This document shows, one piece after another, positions 25,955 to 33,837 of a DNA stretch of 64,000 bases. The stretch covers positions 1,302,001-1,366,000 of the forward strand of contig OZ260079.1 in NCBI GenBank assembly GCA_965284365.1. Direction: 5' to 3'. Position 1 is the first letter of the stretch; the number at the start of each line of letters is the position of its first letter. The notes under the pieces were generated by a model. The model made no database searches and was not told the origin of the DNA. It was given only the letters and a program-made list of their open reading frames with translations. This DNA is from Phragmitibacter sp965284365 (GTDB lineage Bacteria; Verrucomicrobiota; Verrucomicrobiia; Verrucomicrobiales; Verrucomicrobiaceae). Both the position numbers and the translations under genes were made by a program.

Positions 25955-25982
25955 GCCGCAGTCCCACGACGGGAACTGCGGC
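25955..25982 (-). terminator. Stem-loop after the isomerase gene
   Basis: Strong stem GCCGCAG-TCCC / GGGA-CTGCGGC with one bulged A and the loop ACGAC, placed between the end of the isomerase (26010) and the start of the NDH-2 fusion (25877). On the minus strand a moderately T-rich tail (TTCGTTGTCTT) follows. A probable terminator or attenuating hairpin. Confidence 0.5.
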
Positions 25983-26009
25983 CTCGGAGAGTTAAACTTT
26001 TAGTGGGGA

Positions 26010-26879
26010 TCAGGGATTCTTTTCGCCCCAGGCCTTCACGAACTCGACGCACTTTTTAATGTCGGGCACGTTGTCTTCCCACTTGTTTTCATACTCGATC
26101 GAAATGTTCCCGTTGAAGCCCTGAGCCCGGAGTTCGCCGAGGCAACCTGCGATGTCGCTAGCGCCGGTGCCATAGACCATGTCAGGAAGCTTTTCGCCGA
26201 TCTTCTCACGCTCCTTCAAGTGGCTGCTGATGATGCGGCCCTTGAGGATCTGGAGGCACTCGACGGGCTTGAGTCCGCTCGTCTGCCAGTGACCGGTGTC
26301 AGCGCAGGCACCGATGCGTGGGTCACGATCCTTGACCAGTTTCGCCACAAAGTTTGGGTCCCAGAGCTCATAGCTGCGGTCGAGGGGACGCTTGGCGTGC
26401 TCATGATAGCCGACCTTGATATCGAACTCTTTTACGAGCTTTTCGATGATGTCGATGTTCTTCACATCTTCCGTGGTGATCGCGTAGAGCTTCAGCTTCT
26501 TGGCGAATTCAAAGATCTGGCGCCATTCCGCTTCATCCTTACCGCCGACCACGCCGTAGTTGACCGCAGTAACACCGTGCTTCGAAAGCTTCGCCTGTAC
26601 CGCCGCGAAATCTTCGTCGCTCATGGTGTGGTGCAGCTTGGCATCGGGCTTTTCCGGGCTCAGCTTCTGGCCGGGATAAAACTCGATGCACTTGGCGCCG
26701 GCGGCCTCGGCTTTTTCCACTGCCTCAAAGGCCGTGAATTGCTTGAACGAGTAGGCTTGCGGTCCGACCGCAAAGCCACCCTGCTTCACGCTGTCAGGGA
26801 TGGGATCGGCGGCAAAAACGGAGCCCGCAGCCAAAAGGCTGGCGGCGAGGAATGACAGATAGCGATGCGATTGCTTCAT
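26010..26879 (-). CDS. Secreted sugar phosphate isomerase/epimerase family protein
   Basis: Xylose-isomerase-like TIM barrel (AP endonuclease 2 superfamily) of the type abundant in PVC bacteria. A signal peptide (LSFLAASLLAAGSVFAAD) opens the protein. Barrel motifs include YSFKQFTAFEAVEKAEAAG, CIEFYPGQ, VNYGVVGGKDEAEW, VGYHEHAKRPLDRSYE, IGACADTGHWQTSG (His/Asp ligands), SSHLKERE and ISIEYENKWEDN (Glu). The metal-binding pattern is intact. At 289 residues it is complete. The substrate is unknown; these proteins usually act on sugars or inositols in the periplasm. Confidence 0.85.
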   Translation of the reverse strand: MKQSHRYLSFLAASLLAAGSVFAADPIPDSVKQGGFAVGPQAYSFKQFTAFEAVEKAEAAGAKCIEFYPGQKLSPEKPDAKLHHTMSDEDFAAVQAKLSKHGVTAVNYGVVGGKDEAEWRQIFEFAKKLKLYAITTEDVKNIDIIEKLVKEFDIKVGYHEHAKRPLDRSYELWDPNFVAKLVKDRDPRIGACADTGHWQTSGLKPVECLQILKGRIISSHLKEREKIGEKLPDMVYGTGASDIAGCLGELRAQGFNGNISIEYENKWEDNVPDIKKCVEFVKAWGEKNP

Positions 26880-26958
26880 GCTCGCAGTCGAATATCCAAC
26901 GCTACCCTTGTCAAGCGTCCGTTGCGAGCGGACGCCTGCTTTTCAAGACCTGCCTAAC

Positions 26959-28122
26959 TTAAAAGAAGAAGCGTTTCGCTTTTTCCAGGAATGACTCGTG
27001 CATGGGAGACTGATTTTCCCCCAGCACCTTTGAGAACTCCGCCAGCTTCTCTTTCTGCTCGGCATTCAACTTGGTTGGCACCGCGATCTGGACGTGGACA
27101 TAGAGGTCGCCCTTGCGGTCGCTATCCAGATGCTTCAGGCCCTGGCCGCGGAGGCGGAACTTCGCACCGTTTTGCGTACCCGCAGGCACCTTGACGTTCG
27201 CTCTTCCATCCAGCGTTGGCACGGGCAATTCGCCACCCAGCGCCGCAACCGGATATGACATCGGCACTTCGCAGTGCAGATCGTGGCCGTCGCGCTCAAA
27301 GACATCGTGCGGACGGATTTGGATAACCACGTAAAGATCGCCATGCGGCCCCCCACGTGTCCCGGCATCGCCATTGCCAGAGGAACGCAGACGTGCCCCC
27401 TCTTCAATGCCTGCAGGAATCTTCAACCGGATGCGCGTGCGATCCTTCACACGACCGGCGCCGTGGCATTGCTTGCAAGGATCGGAGATGGTCTGACCGG
27501 TGCCAGAGCACTGAGGACAGGTTTGCTGTACTTGAAAGAAGCCTCGGGAGCTAACGACCTGACCTACGCCACCGCAGGTGCCGCAGGTTTTCGTACCACC
27601 GCCGCTGTTCGAGCCACTGCCGGAGCACTTGCCGCAACTGACAAGACGCTCGAACTCCAATTCCTTTTCCGTGCCCTTGGCTGCCTCCTCGAGGGTGACC
27701 TCCAGGCCATAGCGCAAATCACTGCCGCGTTGAGGTCCGTCTGCCCGCTTGGAGCGACGGCCACCGCCGCCGCCGAAAAACGTTTCAAAGATGTCCGCTC
27801 CGCCGCCGCCAGCACCACCACCAAAGACCTCTTTGAAAATATCAAAGGGGTCGTGGAAACCACCACCACCGGCGCCGCCTCCCGGCATGCCACTGGAGAA
27901 GGCCGCATGACCATAGCGGTCATAGGCCGCGCGCTTCTGCTCATCGCTCAGAATGTCATAGGCTTCGCCAAGTTCCTTGAACTTGTCTTCCGCAGTCGTA
28001 TCACCGGGATTTTTGTCCGGATGGTACTGCACCGCGAGCTTGCGGTAGGCCTTCTTAATTTCATCCTGAGTGGCACTCTTGGAGATTCCGAGGACTTCGT
28101 AGTAATCGCGCTTTTTGGACAT
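26959..28122 (-). CDS. dnaJ: Chaperone DnaJ
   Basis: Type I J-protein co-chaperone of DnaK. The J domain (residues 5-70) has the HPDK motif (QYHPDKNPGD). A long Gly/Phe-rich linker (about 75-130) contains many GGG blocks. The zinc region has four Cys-x-x-Cys-x-Gly-x-Gly repeats (CGKCSGSG, CGTCGGVG, CPQCSGTG, CKQCHGAG) at about 162-232, and the C-terminal peptide-binding domains follow. 387 residues. It is 17 nt after grpE, the classic grpE-dnaJ operon. No dnaK lies in the window. Confidence 0.97.
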   Translation of the reverse strand: MSKKRDYYEVLGISKSATQDEIKKAYRKLAVQYHPDKNPGDTTAEDKFKELGEAYDILSDEQKRAAYDRYGHAAFSSGMPGGGAGGGGFHDPFDIFKEVFGGGAGGGGADIFETFFGGGGGRRSKRADGPQRGSDLRYGLEVTLEEAAKGTEKELEFERLVSCGKCSGSGSNSGGGTKTCGTCGGVGQVVSSRGFFQVQQTCPQCSGTGQTISDPCKQCHGAGRVKDRTRIRLKIPAGIEEGARLRSSGNGDAGTRGGPHGDLYVVIQIRPHDVFERDGHDLHCEVPMSYPVAALGGELPVPTLDGRANVKVPAGTQNGAKFRLRGQGLKHLDSDRKGDLYVHVQIAVPTKLNAEQKEKLAEFSKVLGENQSPMHESFLEKAKRFFF

Positions 28123-28139
28123 TTCGGGAATGGAGGAAA

Positions 28140-28712
28140 TTAGACCGCCGCTTTGTCAGCAGGACCACTGGATACGGACACAGCAGCCGCACGGAGCAGA
28201 CGATCTTTGAGCTTGAAGCCCCGGCGCAGGACACGGAGCACGGAACCGTCCGCCACTTCATCACTGGGCTCATGGCTCACCGCTTCATGCATGTGGGGAT
28301 CAAAGGGCAACCCTTCAGCCTTCACCTCATCGACACCGTTTTCTTTAAGGAAGTCGCTGATCTGGCGGCGGACCATGCTCAGGCCCATGTAGATCATGCT
28401 CTTCTCATTTTCCGCTCTGGCGGCTTCCAAGCCCATTTCGAAGTTGTCGAGGATGGGCAGCAGGGAGCGCAGCAAATCCGCGTTGCCATACGCACGCGCT
28501 TCCTGCAGATCGCGGGAGGCGCGTTTGCGGTAGTTATCGAGTTCTGCGGCACCGCGCAGAGCCATGTCTTTCCATTTGTCAGCCTCCGCACGGGCTTCCG
28601 CCAGCGGATCAGGGGCTGTCACTTCATCGCCAGCCTCCACGATGGGCTCGGGCGTGGTGTCCTGTCCTTCGGTGACAGGGGTTTCAATGTTTTCGTCGGT
28701 CAAATCGCTCAT
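28140..28712 (-). CDS. grpE: Nucleotide exchange factor GrpE
   Basis: Releases ADP from DnaK. An acidic unstructured N-terminus (residues 1-45) precedes a long helix (DPLAEARAEADKWKDMALRGAAELDNYRKR, spread over about 35-65) and the GrpE core (LLRSLLPILDNFEMGLEAA, DPHMHEAVSHEPS, VLRRGFKLKDRLLRAAAVSVS). First gene of the operon with dnaJ. The 150-bp gap to the divergent PQQ gene has no CIRCE (TTAGCACTC-N9-GAGTGCTAA) that I can find, so HrcA control is not evident here. Confidence 0.96.
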   Translation of the reverse strand: MSDLTDENIETPVTEGQDTTPEPIVEAGDEVTAPDPLAEARAEADKWKDMALRGAAELDNYRKRASRDLQEARAYGNADLLRSLLPILDNFEMGLEAARAENEKSMIYMGLSMVRRQISDFLKENGVDEVKAEGLPFDPHMHEAVSHEPSDEVADGSVLRVLRRGFKLKDRLLRAAAVSVSSGPADKAAV

Positions 28713-28864
28713 GAATGCAGGGAAACAGAAAATTCAAAAAAGGCGCTTAACATGCACCAGACCGGCCGGGAAGCAAGTACGGGGCAAATCCTCGAAAATG
28801 CGTTCTGAGTAGCAATCCGTCACTCAAATGTGCAAAATGAAGGGTTTACATCCGTTATGCCCTT

Positions 28865-30109
28865 ATGAGAGCCCGTTTTGCCTGCCTACCCTTTGCTGCT
28901 GTTACTTTCGTACTATTCCCGCTTAACGCCAAAGACTGGCCAACCTTCCGTGGGGCCGACCGCATGGACGTCCAGACGGAGACAGGGCTTCTCAAAACCT
29001 GGCCAACTAGCGGTCCGAAAAAGCTTTGGGTTTATGACAAAGCCGGACTGGGCTACTCGGGCTTCGCGGTCGTCGGCGATACGCTCTACACCATGGGCGC
29101 GAATGATGACGGCGAAGAATTCCTCGTGGCGGTGACTACCTCCGACGGGAAGGAAAAATGGCGTGCACCGGTCGGGCCACGTTACGCCAACAAGTGGGGA
29201 GACGGCCCACGTTCCTCTCCCACGGTGGATGGTGACTTCGTTTATGCCCTGGGCGGTAAAGGCGACCTAGTGTGCGTCGGTAAAGCAGATGGCAAAGCGA
29301 AGTGGAAGGTGAACCTGGTCAATGATTTCGGCGGGAAGGTTCAGAACTGGGGCTACACCGAAAGCGTGCTGGTGGATGGCGATAAATTGATCTGCACGCC
29401 TGGCGGCGCGCAGGGCACAGTGCTGGCGCTTGATAAGCTGAAGGGCACGGCGATCTGGCAATCCAAGGACTGGACCGATGTGGCGCAGTATTCCTCGGCC
29501 ATTGTCGCGGACCATGGCGGGAAGCGTCAATACATCCAACGCACCACGACGAAGGTGGCTGGTATCGACGCGAGCACGGGTGATGTCTTGTGGACGCAGG
29601 ATTTTCCGGCAGGGCGCACAGCGGTTATTCCTACGCCTATCTACAAGGACGGGTTCGTTTATGTTTCCGCCGGTTACGGTGCGGGCTGCATGCTCATCGA
29701 CATCAAGGACATGAAAAGTCCGAAGATCGTGTATGAAAACACGAACATGGTTAATCATCATGGCGGCGTGATCCTGGTGGGCAATCACCTCTATGGTTTC
29801 TCGGACAAGGGCGGCTGGACCTGCCAGGATTTCAAGACGGGTGAAGTGCAATGGCAGGAAAAAGCCCTCGGTAAAGGCGCCATTCACTGCGCGGATGGCA
29901 TGCTCTATCTTCTGGAAGAAAAGACGGGCACCGTGGTGCTCATCGAGGCTTCTCCCGAGGGATGGACGGAAAAGGGCCGCTTCATTCTCGATCCGCAAAC
30001 CCAGCAACGCAGCCCCGATGGGAGAATCTGGGTGCATCCAGTTGTCAGTGGCGGAAAGCTGTATCTCCGCGATCAGGAACTCGTGCTGTGCTACGACGTC
30101 CGCGGCTAA
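28865..30109 (+). CDS. Secreted PQQ-like beta-propeller protein (first of a tandem pair)
   Basis: A signal peptide precedes an eight-bladed PQQ-binding-like repeat protein. It begins DWPTFRGADR, the typical opening of this PVC family, and carries repeated D-x-x-x-G-K/x-W blades (VTTSDGKEKWRAPVG, GKADGKAKWKVNLV, DASTGDVLWTQDFP, DFKTGEVQWQEKAL). No cytochrome domain is attached. It is probably a periplasmic scaffold or dehydrogenase-like protein; whether it binds PQQ cannot be told. It is followed 19 nt later by a paralogue, so the two are cotranscribed. Confidence 0.87.
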   Translation: MRARFACLPFAAVTFVLFPLNAKDWPTFRGADRMDVQTETGLLKTWPTSGPKKLWVYDKAGLGYSGFAVVGDTLYTMGANDDGEEFLVAVTTSDGKEKWRAPVGPRYANKWGDGPRSSPTVDGDFVYALGGKGDLVCVGKADGKAKWKVNLVNDFGGKVQNWGYTESVLVDGDKLICTPGGAQGTVLALDKLKGTAIWQSKDWTDVAQYSSAIVADHGGKRQYIQRTTTKVAGIDASTGDVLWTQDFPAGRTAVIPTPIYKDGFVYVSAGYGAGCMLIDIKDMKSPKIVYENTNMVNHHGGVILVGNHLYGFSDKGGWTCQDFKTGEVQWQEKALGKGAIHCADGMLYLLEEKTGTVVLIEASPEGWTEKGRFILDPQTQQRSPDGRIWVHPVVSGGKLYLRDQELVLCYDVRG

Positions 30110-30128
30110 TCATTAGACAATCTCCGTC

Positions 30129-31412
30129 ATGCCCTCGCTCTTTTCATATAGCCGCCGCGCGACCGTGGCGGGATTCAGTCTCGTCTTCTGGTCTTGCGCT
30201 CTCGCCAGCGCGGCTGACTGGCCAAACTGGCGCGGCCCTCACCAGGACGGTACCACAGATGAAACGGATCTGCCGCTCAAGTGGGACGCTGCCTCCTCCA
30301 ACGTGAAGTGGAAGGTCCGCCTGCCGGAGCGTGGTAATTCCACTCCCATCATCTGGGGAGACAAACTCTTCCTGACTCAGGCCCTGGAGAAAGAGGACAA
30401 ACGTTTGCTGCTATGTCTGGATAAGAAATCCGGCAAGGAACTGTGGCGCAAGGAAGTGGTGCAGGAAACCAAGGAACTGACACATGCGACCAATCCCTAC
30501 GCTTCCGCATCGCCGGTTACGGATGGCACCTGCGTCATCGTGGCCTTTGGCTCCGCTGGTTTGTTTGCTTACGATCTCCAAGGCAAGGAACTCTGGAAGC
30601 GCACCGATCTTGGCGAACTGCGCCACATCTGGGGTTATGGCTCATCTCCCGTCATCGCGGGAGATCGGGTCTTCTATAACTTCGGACCCGGCGAAAACAC
30701 GCGTCTCCTTTGCTTCGACAAGAAGACAGGTCGGACGATTTGGGAACACAAAGAACCCGGTGGGAACGCCGGTGAAGGAGCCAGCAAAAAATGGCTGGGC
30801 TCCTGGTGCGACCCCCTGCTCGTGAAAAACGCTGCAGGCAGTGAGGAACTTTGTATCGCTTATCCCAATCGGGTCTGCGCTCTTGATCCTCAGACAGGCA
30901 AAGAACTCTGGACCTGCGCTGGCCCAACCAATTTGGTGTATAATTCACTCCTGACCGACGGCGACACTTTGATCGCCATGTGTGGCTACGGTGGGGCTGC
31001 TCTGGCGGTGAAGACCGGCGGCAAAGGGGATGTGACCGATTCCCATCGCGTCTGGTTCTTACCTAAGGTCAGCCAGCGCATTGGCTCAGGGGTTGTTTAT
31101 GAGGGGCACCATTACATCCTGAGTGATGGTGGTATCGCGGAATGCCGCAGTTTGAAAGACGGCAACCTCCTCTGGCAGGAACGGCTACGCGGCCCGGGTC
31201 CCACCAGTCAAAATTGGTCCTCGCTCGTGCGCAGCGGAGATAAACTCTATGCCGTGAATCAGGGCGGAGACGCCTTTGTGTTTAAGGCGAGTCCTACCTT
31301 CGCGTTGCTGGCCACCAATTCCCTCGGCGAGCGCGTCATCGCCTCCATCGCCGTCTCAGACGGGCAGCTCTATATCCGTGGATATATGAACCTGTGGTGC
31401 ATCGGGAAATAA
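30129..31412 (+). CDS. Secreted PQQ-like beta-propeller protein (second of a tandem pair)
   Basis: 427 residues, paralogous to the preceding gene. It has a signal peptide, then DWPNWRGPHQDGTTDETDLP, a standard N-terminus for the family. Blade motifs: LDKKSGKELWRKEVV, YDLQGKELWKRTDLG, FDKKTGRTIWEHKEPGG, LDPQTGKELWTCAG and SLKDGNLLWQERL. It ends YIRGYMNLWCIGK, also typical. Cotranscribed with its neighbour and convergent with argG. The two may form a pair of periplasmic sensors or enzymes; the substrate is unknown. Confidence 0.87.
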   Translation: MPSLFSYSRRATVAGFSLVFWSCALASAADWPNWRGPHQDGTTDETDLPLKWDAASSNVKWKVRLPERGNSTPIIWGDKLFLTQALEKEDKRLLLCLDKKSGKELWRKEVVQETKELTHATNPYASASPVTDGTCVIVAFGSAGLFAYDLQGKELWKRTDLGELRHIWGYGSSPVIAGDRVFYNFGPGENTRLLCFDKKTGRTIWEHKEPGGNAGEGASKKWLGSWCDPLLVKNAAGSEELCIAYPNRVCALDPQTGKELWTCAGPTNLVYNSLLTDGDTLIAMCGYGGAALAVKTGGKGDVTDSHRVWFLPKVSQRIGSGVVYEGHHYILSDGGIAECRSLKDGNLLWQERLRGPGPTSQNWSSLVRSGDKLYAVNQGGDAFVFKASPTFALLATNSLGERVIASIAVSDGQLYIRGYMNLWCIGK

Positions 31413-31456
31413 TGCCCACAGGCTAAAGGTTTACACAAGTCGCCAAGCGGTCGCGC

Positions 31457-32764
31457 TTAGGAATTGTCACCTAAGTTCGCCGGGCCATTGACCTGCGAGT
31501 TCACACGCAGGCGCAAGCCATTGAGCCGGATGAAACCGGTGGCATCGTCCTGGTTATAGGCCTTGGTCGGATCGGCTTCCATAGTCGCAATGTGCGGATT
31601 ATAGAGGCTGACCTTGGACTTGCGACCGGCGGCGTGGATGCCGCCCTTGTAGAGCTTCACGCGCACGGAGCCGCTCACGTTTTTCTGACTTTCCGTCACC
31701 AAGGCCTGGATGGCCAGACGCTCGGGTGCGTACCAGAAGCCGTTGTAGACGAGTTCGGCGTATTTCGGAATGAGGCTGTCACGCAAATGCATCACTTCCC
31801 GGTCCATGGTGAGGCTTTCCATCTGACGATGGGCGAAGTGCAGGATCGCGCCGCCTGGGGTTTCATACACGCCACGGCTCTTCATGCCGACAAAGCGGTT
31901 TTCCACCATGTCCACGCGGCCCACGCCGTGTTTGCCGCCCAGTTTGTTGAGGAGCTTCATCACAGCCAGAGCCGTGAGTTCTTTGCCGTTCACCGCAACG
32001 CAATTGCCCTGCTCAAAGTCCAGAGTCACATACTCCGCTTTGTCCGGCGCATCTTCCGGGAACACGGAAAGCGTGGTAAAGTAGTCTTTGTTCTTCATGT
32101 CGCCTGCATCAAACCAGGGGTCCTCGAGGATCCCGGCTTCATAAGAAATGTGCAGGAGGTTCCGGTCCATGCTGAAAGGCTTTTTTGCACTCGCTTGGAC
32201 GGGGATATTCTTCTCTTCGCAATACGCGATCATCTCGGCACGCCCCGGGAATTGAGTGCGGAATCGCTCGTCCCGCCATGGTGCAATGATGTCCAACTCG
32301 GGCGCCAATGCGGCAGTCGTCAGCTCAAAACGCACCTGGTCATTCCCCTTCCCTGTCGCGCCGTGGGCAATGGCAGTGGCGCCTTCTTTGTGGGCGATTT
32401 CCACCATGCGCTTCGCGATCAGCGGCCGCGCGATGCTGGTGCCCAGGAAGTATTGACCTTCGTAGATCGCACCGGCCTGCATCATGGGATAGATGAAATC
32501 CTCCGCGAACTCGTCTTGGAGATCGTCGATGTAGAGGCCTGCCGCCCCGGTCTTTTCCGCTTTTTTGTCCAAGCCCTTCAATTCCTCTTCCTGACCGATG
32601 TTCGCGCAGAAGGCGATGACATCGGCGTCATAGGTTTCTTTGATCCAGGACAGCAGCACCGAGGTATCGAGGCCGCCGGAATAGGCGAGCACGATCTTGG
32701 GTTTGGAGCTGGCCTTGGTCTTGGGCTTCGATTTTGACTTGGATTTATCTTTGGGCTTGGACAT
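31457..32764 (-). CDS. argG: Argininosuccinate synthase
   Basis: Condenses citrulline and aspartate with ATP in arginine synthesis. The PP-loop is VLAYSGGLDTSVLLSWI (about residues 27-43), followed by AFCANIGQEEEL, AHGATGKGNDQVRFE and SRGVYETPGG. The protein is 435 residues, longer than the usual ~400, because of an N-terminal tail of about 22 residues made almost only of Lys, Ser, Pro and Thr before the conserved start. The tail lies after a clear ATG at 32764 with no better internal start, so it seems real, though its role is unknown. Cytoplasmic. Confidence 0.97.
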   Translation of the reverse strand: MSKPKDKSKSKSKPKTKASSKPKIVLAYSGGLDTSVLLSWIKETYDADVIAFCANIGQEEELKGLDKKAEKTGAAGLYIDDLQDEFAEDFIYPMMQAGAIYEGQYFLGTSIARPLIAKRMVEIAHKEGATAIAHGATGKGNDQVRFELTTAALAPELDIIAPWRDERFRTQFPGRAEMIAYCEEKNIPVQASAKKPFSMDRNLLHISYEAGILEDPWFDAGDMKNKDYFTTLSVFPEDAPDKAEYVTLDFEQGNCVAVNGKELTALAVMKLLNKLGGKHGVGRVDMVENRFVGMKSRGVYETPGGAILHFAHRQMESLTMDREVMHLRDSLIPKYAELVYNGFWYAPERLAIQALVTESQKNVSGSVRVKLYKGGIHAAGRKSKVSLYNPHIATMEADPTKAYNQDDATGFIRLNGLRLRVNSQVNGPANLGDNS

Positions 32765-32890
32765 GGCGACAGGGAAATGGAAAGAGGGTAGCTAAGAAAT
32801 CACGCTTTCCCGCAGGCTCAAGCGAGATCGTGTTCACACCCGGATTGTCACAATGAAGGGAGCGCACCCAGCTTGGACAGCCGCGCTCCT

Positions 32891-33772
32891 CTAATCTTCC
32901 ATCAAACGCAGCATCAGTCGGCGCACGATCTGGCGCTGCTGCATGTTCCCTTCCCGCTCGTAGGCTTCGTCCAGATTCCTCAGGACTCGGGCGATGATGG
33001 TATTCACGTTGGCTGGCTGCTGAATGACTTCCTCCATGGCGGGATTCGCCGCCGGATGATGACGGGCCACATCGGTGGCCAGCATGAAGCGGCCGCGGTT
33101 AAAACAGTCCACAAGCCAGATGTTGTCTTCCATCTCCACGCGGGCCAGGAAATGCCCGGGGAAATTGCAGCCTTCAATTTTCATCTCGAGGCGTTTGCCG
33201 ACCAGCATGTAAATGCAGGCCAGCGAAATGGGATTTCCCCGGCCATGCGCCAGCACCCAAAGGAGATTGCTGTTATCCGCGGAGTAATAGTTTTTGCTGT
33301 TCCCATGCAGCCGGGCCTCGGGCCCACGTCCAGCGAACAAATAGTCCGCGAGTTTGCGCGGCTCATTGGCTTCGAGGAAAATCTTCGCTTCATCGGCAAG
33401 CGCGTCGAGCTTTTTGCCCAACTCCTCCGGTCGAGTCTGCCAACCACTCAGAAGTGCGGATATCTGGCCCAGAGCGTCTTCCAACTGTAATTCCGGAGAA
33501 GAAAGCCAGCGCCATGCCAGCCAGGAGTCTTCCAGCTCTTCCCGGCCCAAGGGCGCGAGAATCTCACAGAGGCGCCGTTCCTGCTCGGCATTGAGCGGTT
33601 CGGTCAGCTTCGCAAGATAGCCCGGCAGCTCCCGCCGCATGCTGGCCAGTTTAGCCCGAACGGCTTCCCGAACCACGGGAGAGTCGTCATCCAGCAGTTT
33701 CAGCAGGAAAGGCAGGTCATGGGAAATTGCAGGCACGAGCACTGATTTAACAAAAGCTGTTAGGATTGGCAA
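32891..33772 (-). CDS. SirB1/transglutaminase-like core 2 protein
   Basis: The C-terminal half has the SirB1 (Transglut_core2) pattern: NLLWVLAHGRGNPISLACIYMLVGKRL spread over about 180-207, then EGCNFPGHFLARVE and WLVDCFNRGRFM. A C-terminal helical part (NLDEAYEREGNMQQRQIVRRLMLRL) resembles the TPR-like end of the family. The N-terminal 100 residues are helical, HEAT-like. The function is unknown; E. coli SirB1 is also uncharacterised. The start is uncertain: the frame opens with TTG at 33772, and a GTG at 33742 is another option. Convergent with nothing; it precedes argG by 126 nt. Confidence 0.8.
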   Translation of the reverse strand: MPILTAFVKSVLVPAISHDLPFLLKLLDDDSPVVREAVRAKLASMRRELPGYLAKLTEPLNAEQERRLCEILAPLGREELEDSWLAWRWLSSPELQLEDALGQISALLSGWQTRPEELGKKLDALADEAKIFLEANEPRKLADYLFAGRGPEARLHGNSKNYYSADNSNLLWVLAHGRGNPISLACIYMLVGKRLEMKIEGCNFPGHFLARVEMEDNIWLVDCFNRGRFMLATDVARHHPAANPAMEEVIQQPANVNTIIARVLRNLDEAYEREGNMQQRQIVRRLMLRLMED

Positions 33773-33837
33773 GAGTCTGGGACATCTTCATAACTCTTAA
33801 CAGCAGTTCGTCCTATGCGAACTCGGCCTTTATCAAA

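Noticed and set aside
28713..28864. CIRCE element upstream of grpE
   Set aside because: No TTAGCACTC-N9-GAGTGCTAA or close variant was found in the gap.
31592..32737. 381-residue plus-strand open frame
   Set aside because: Antisense to argG; low-quality composition.
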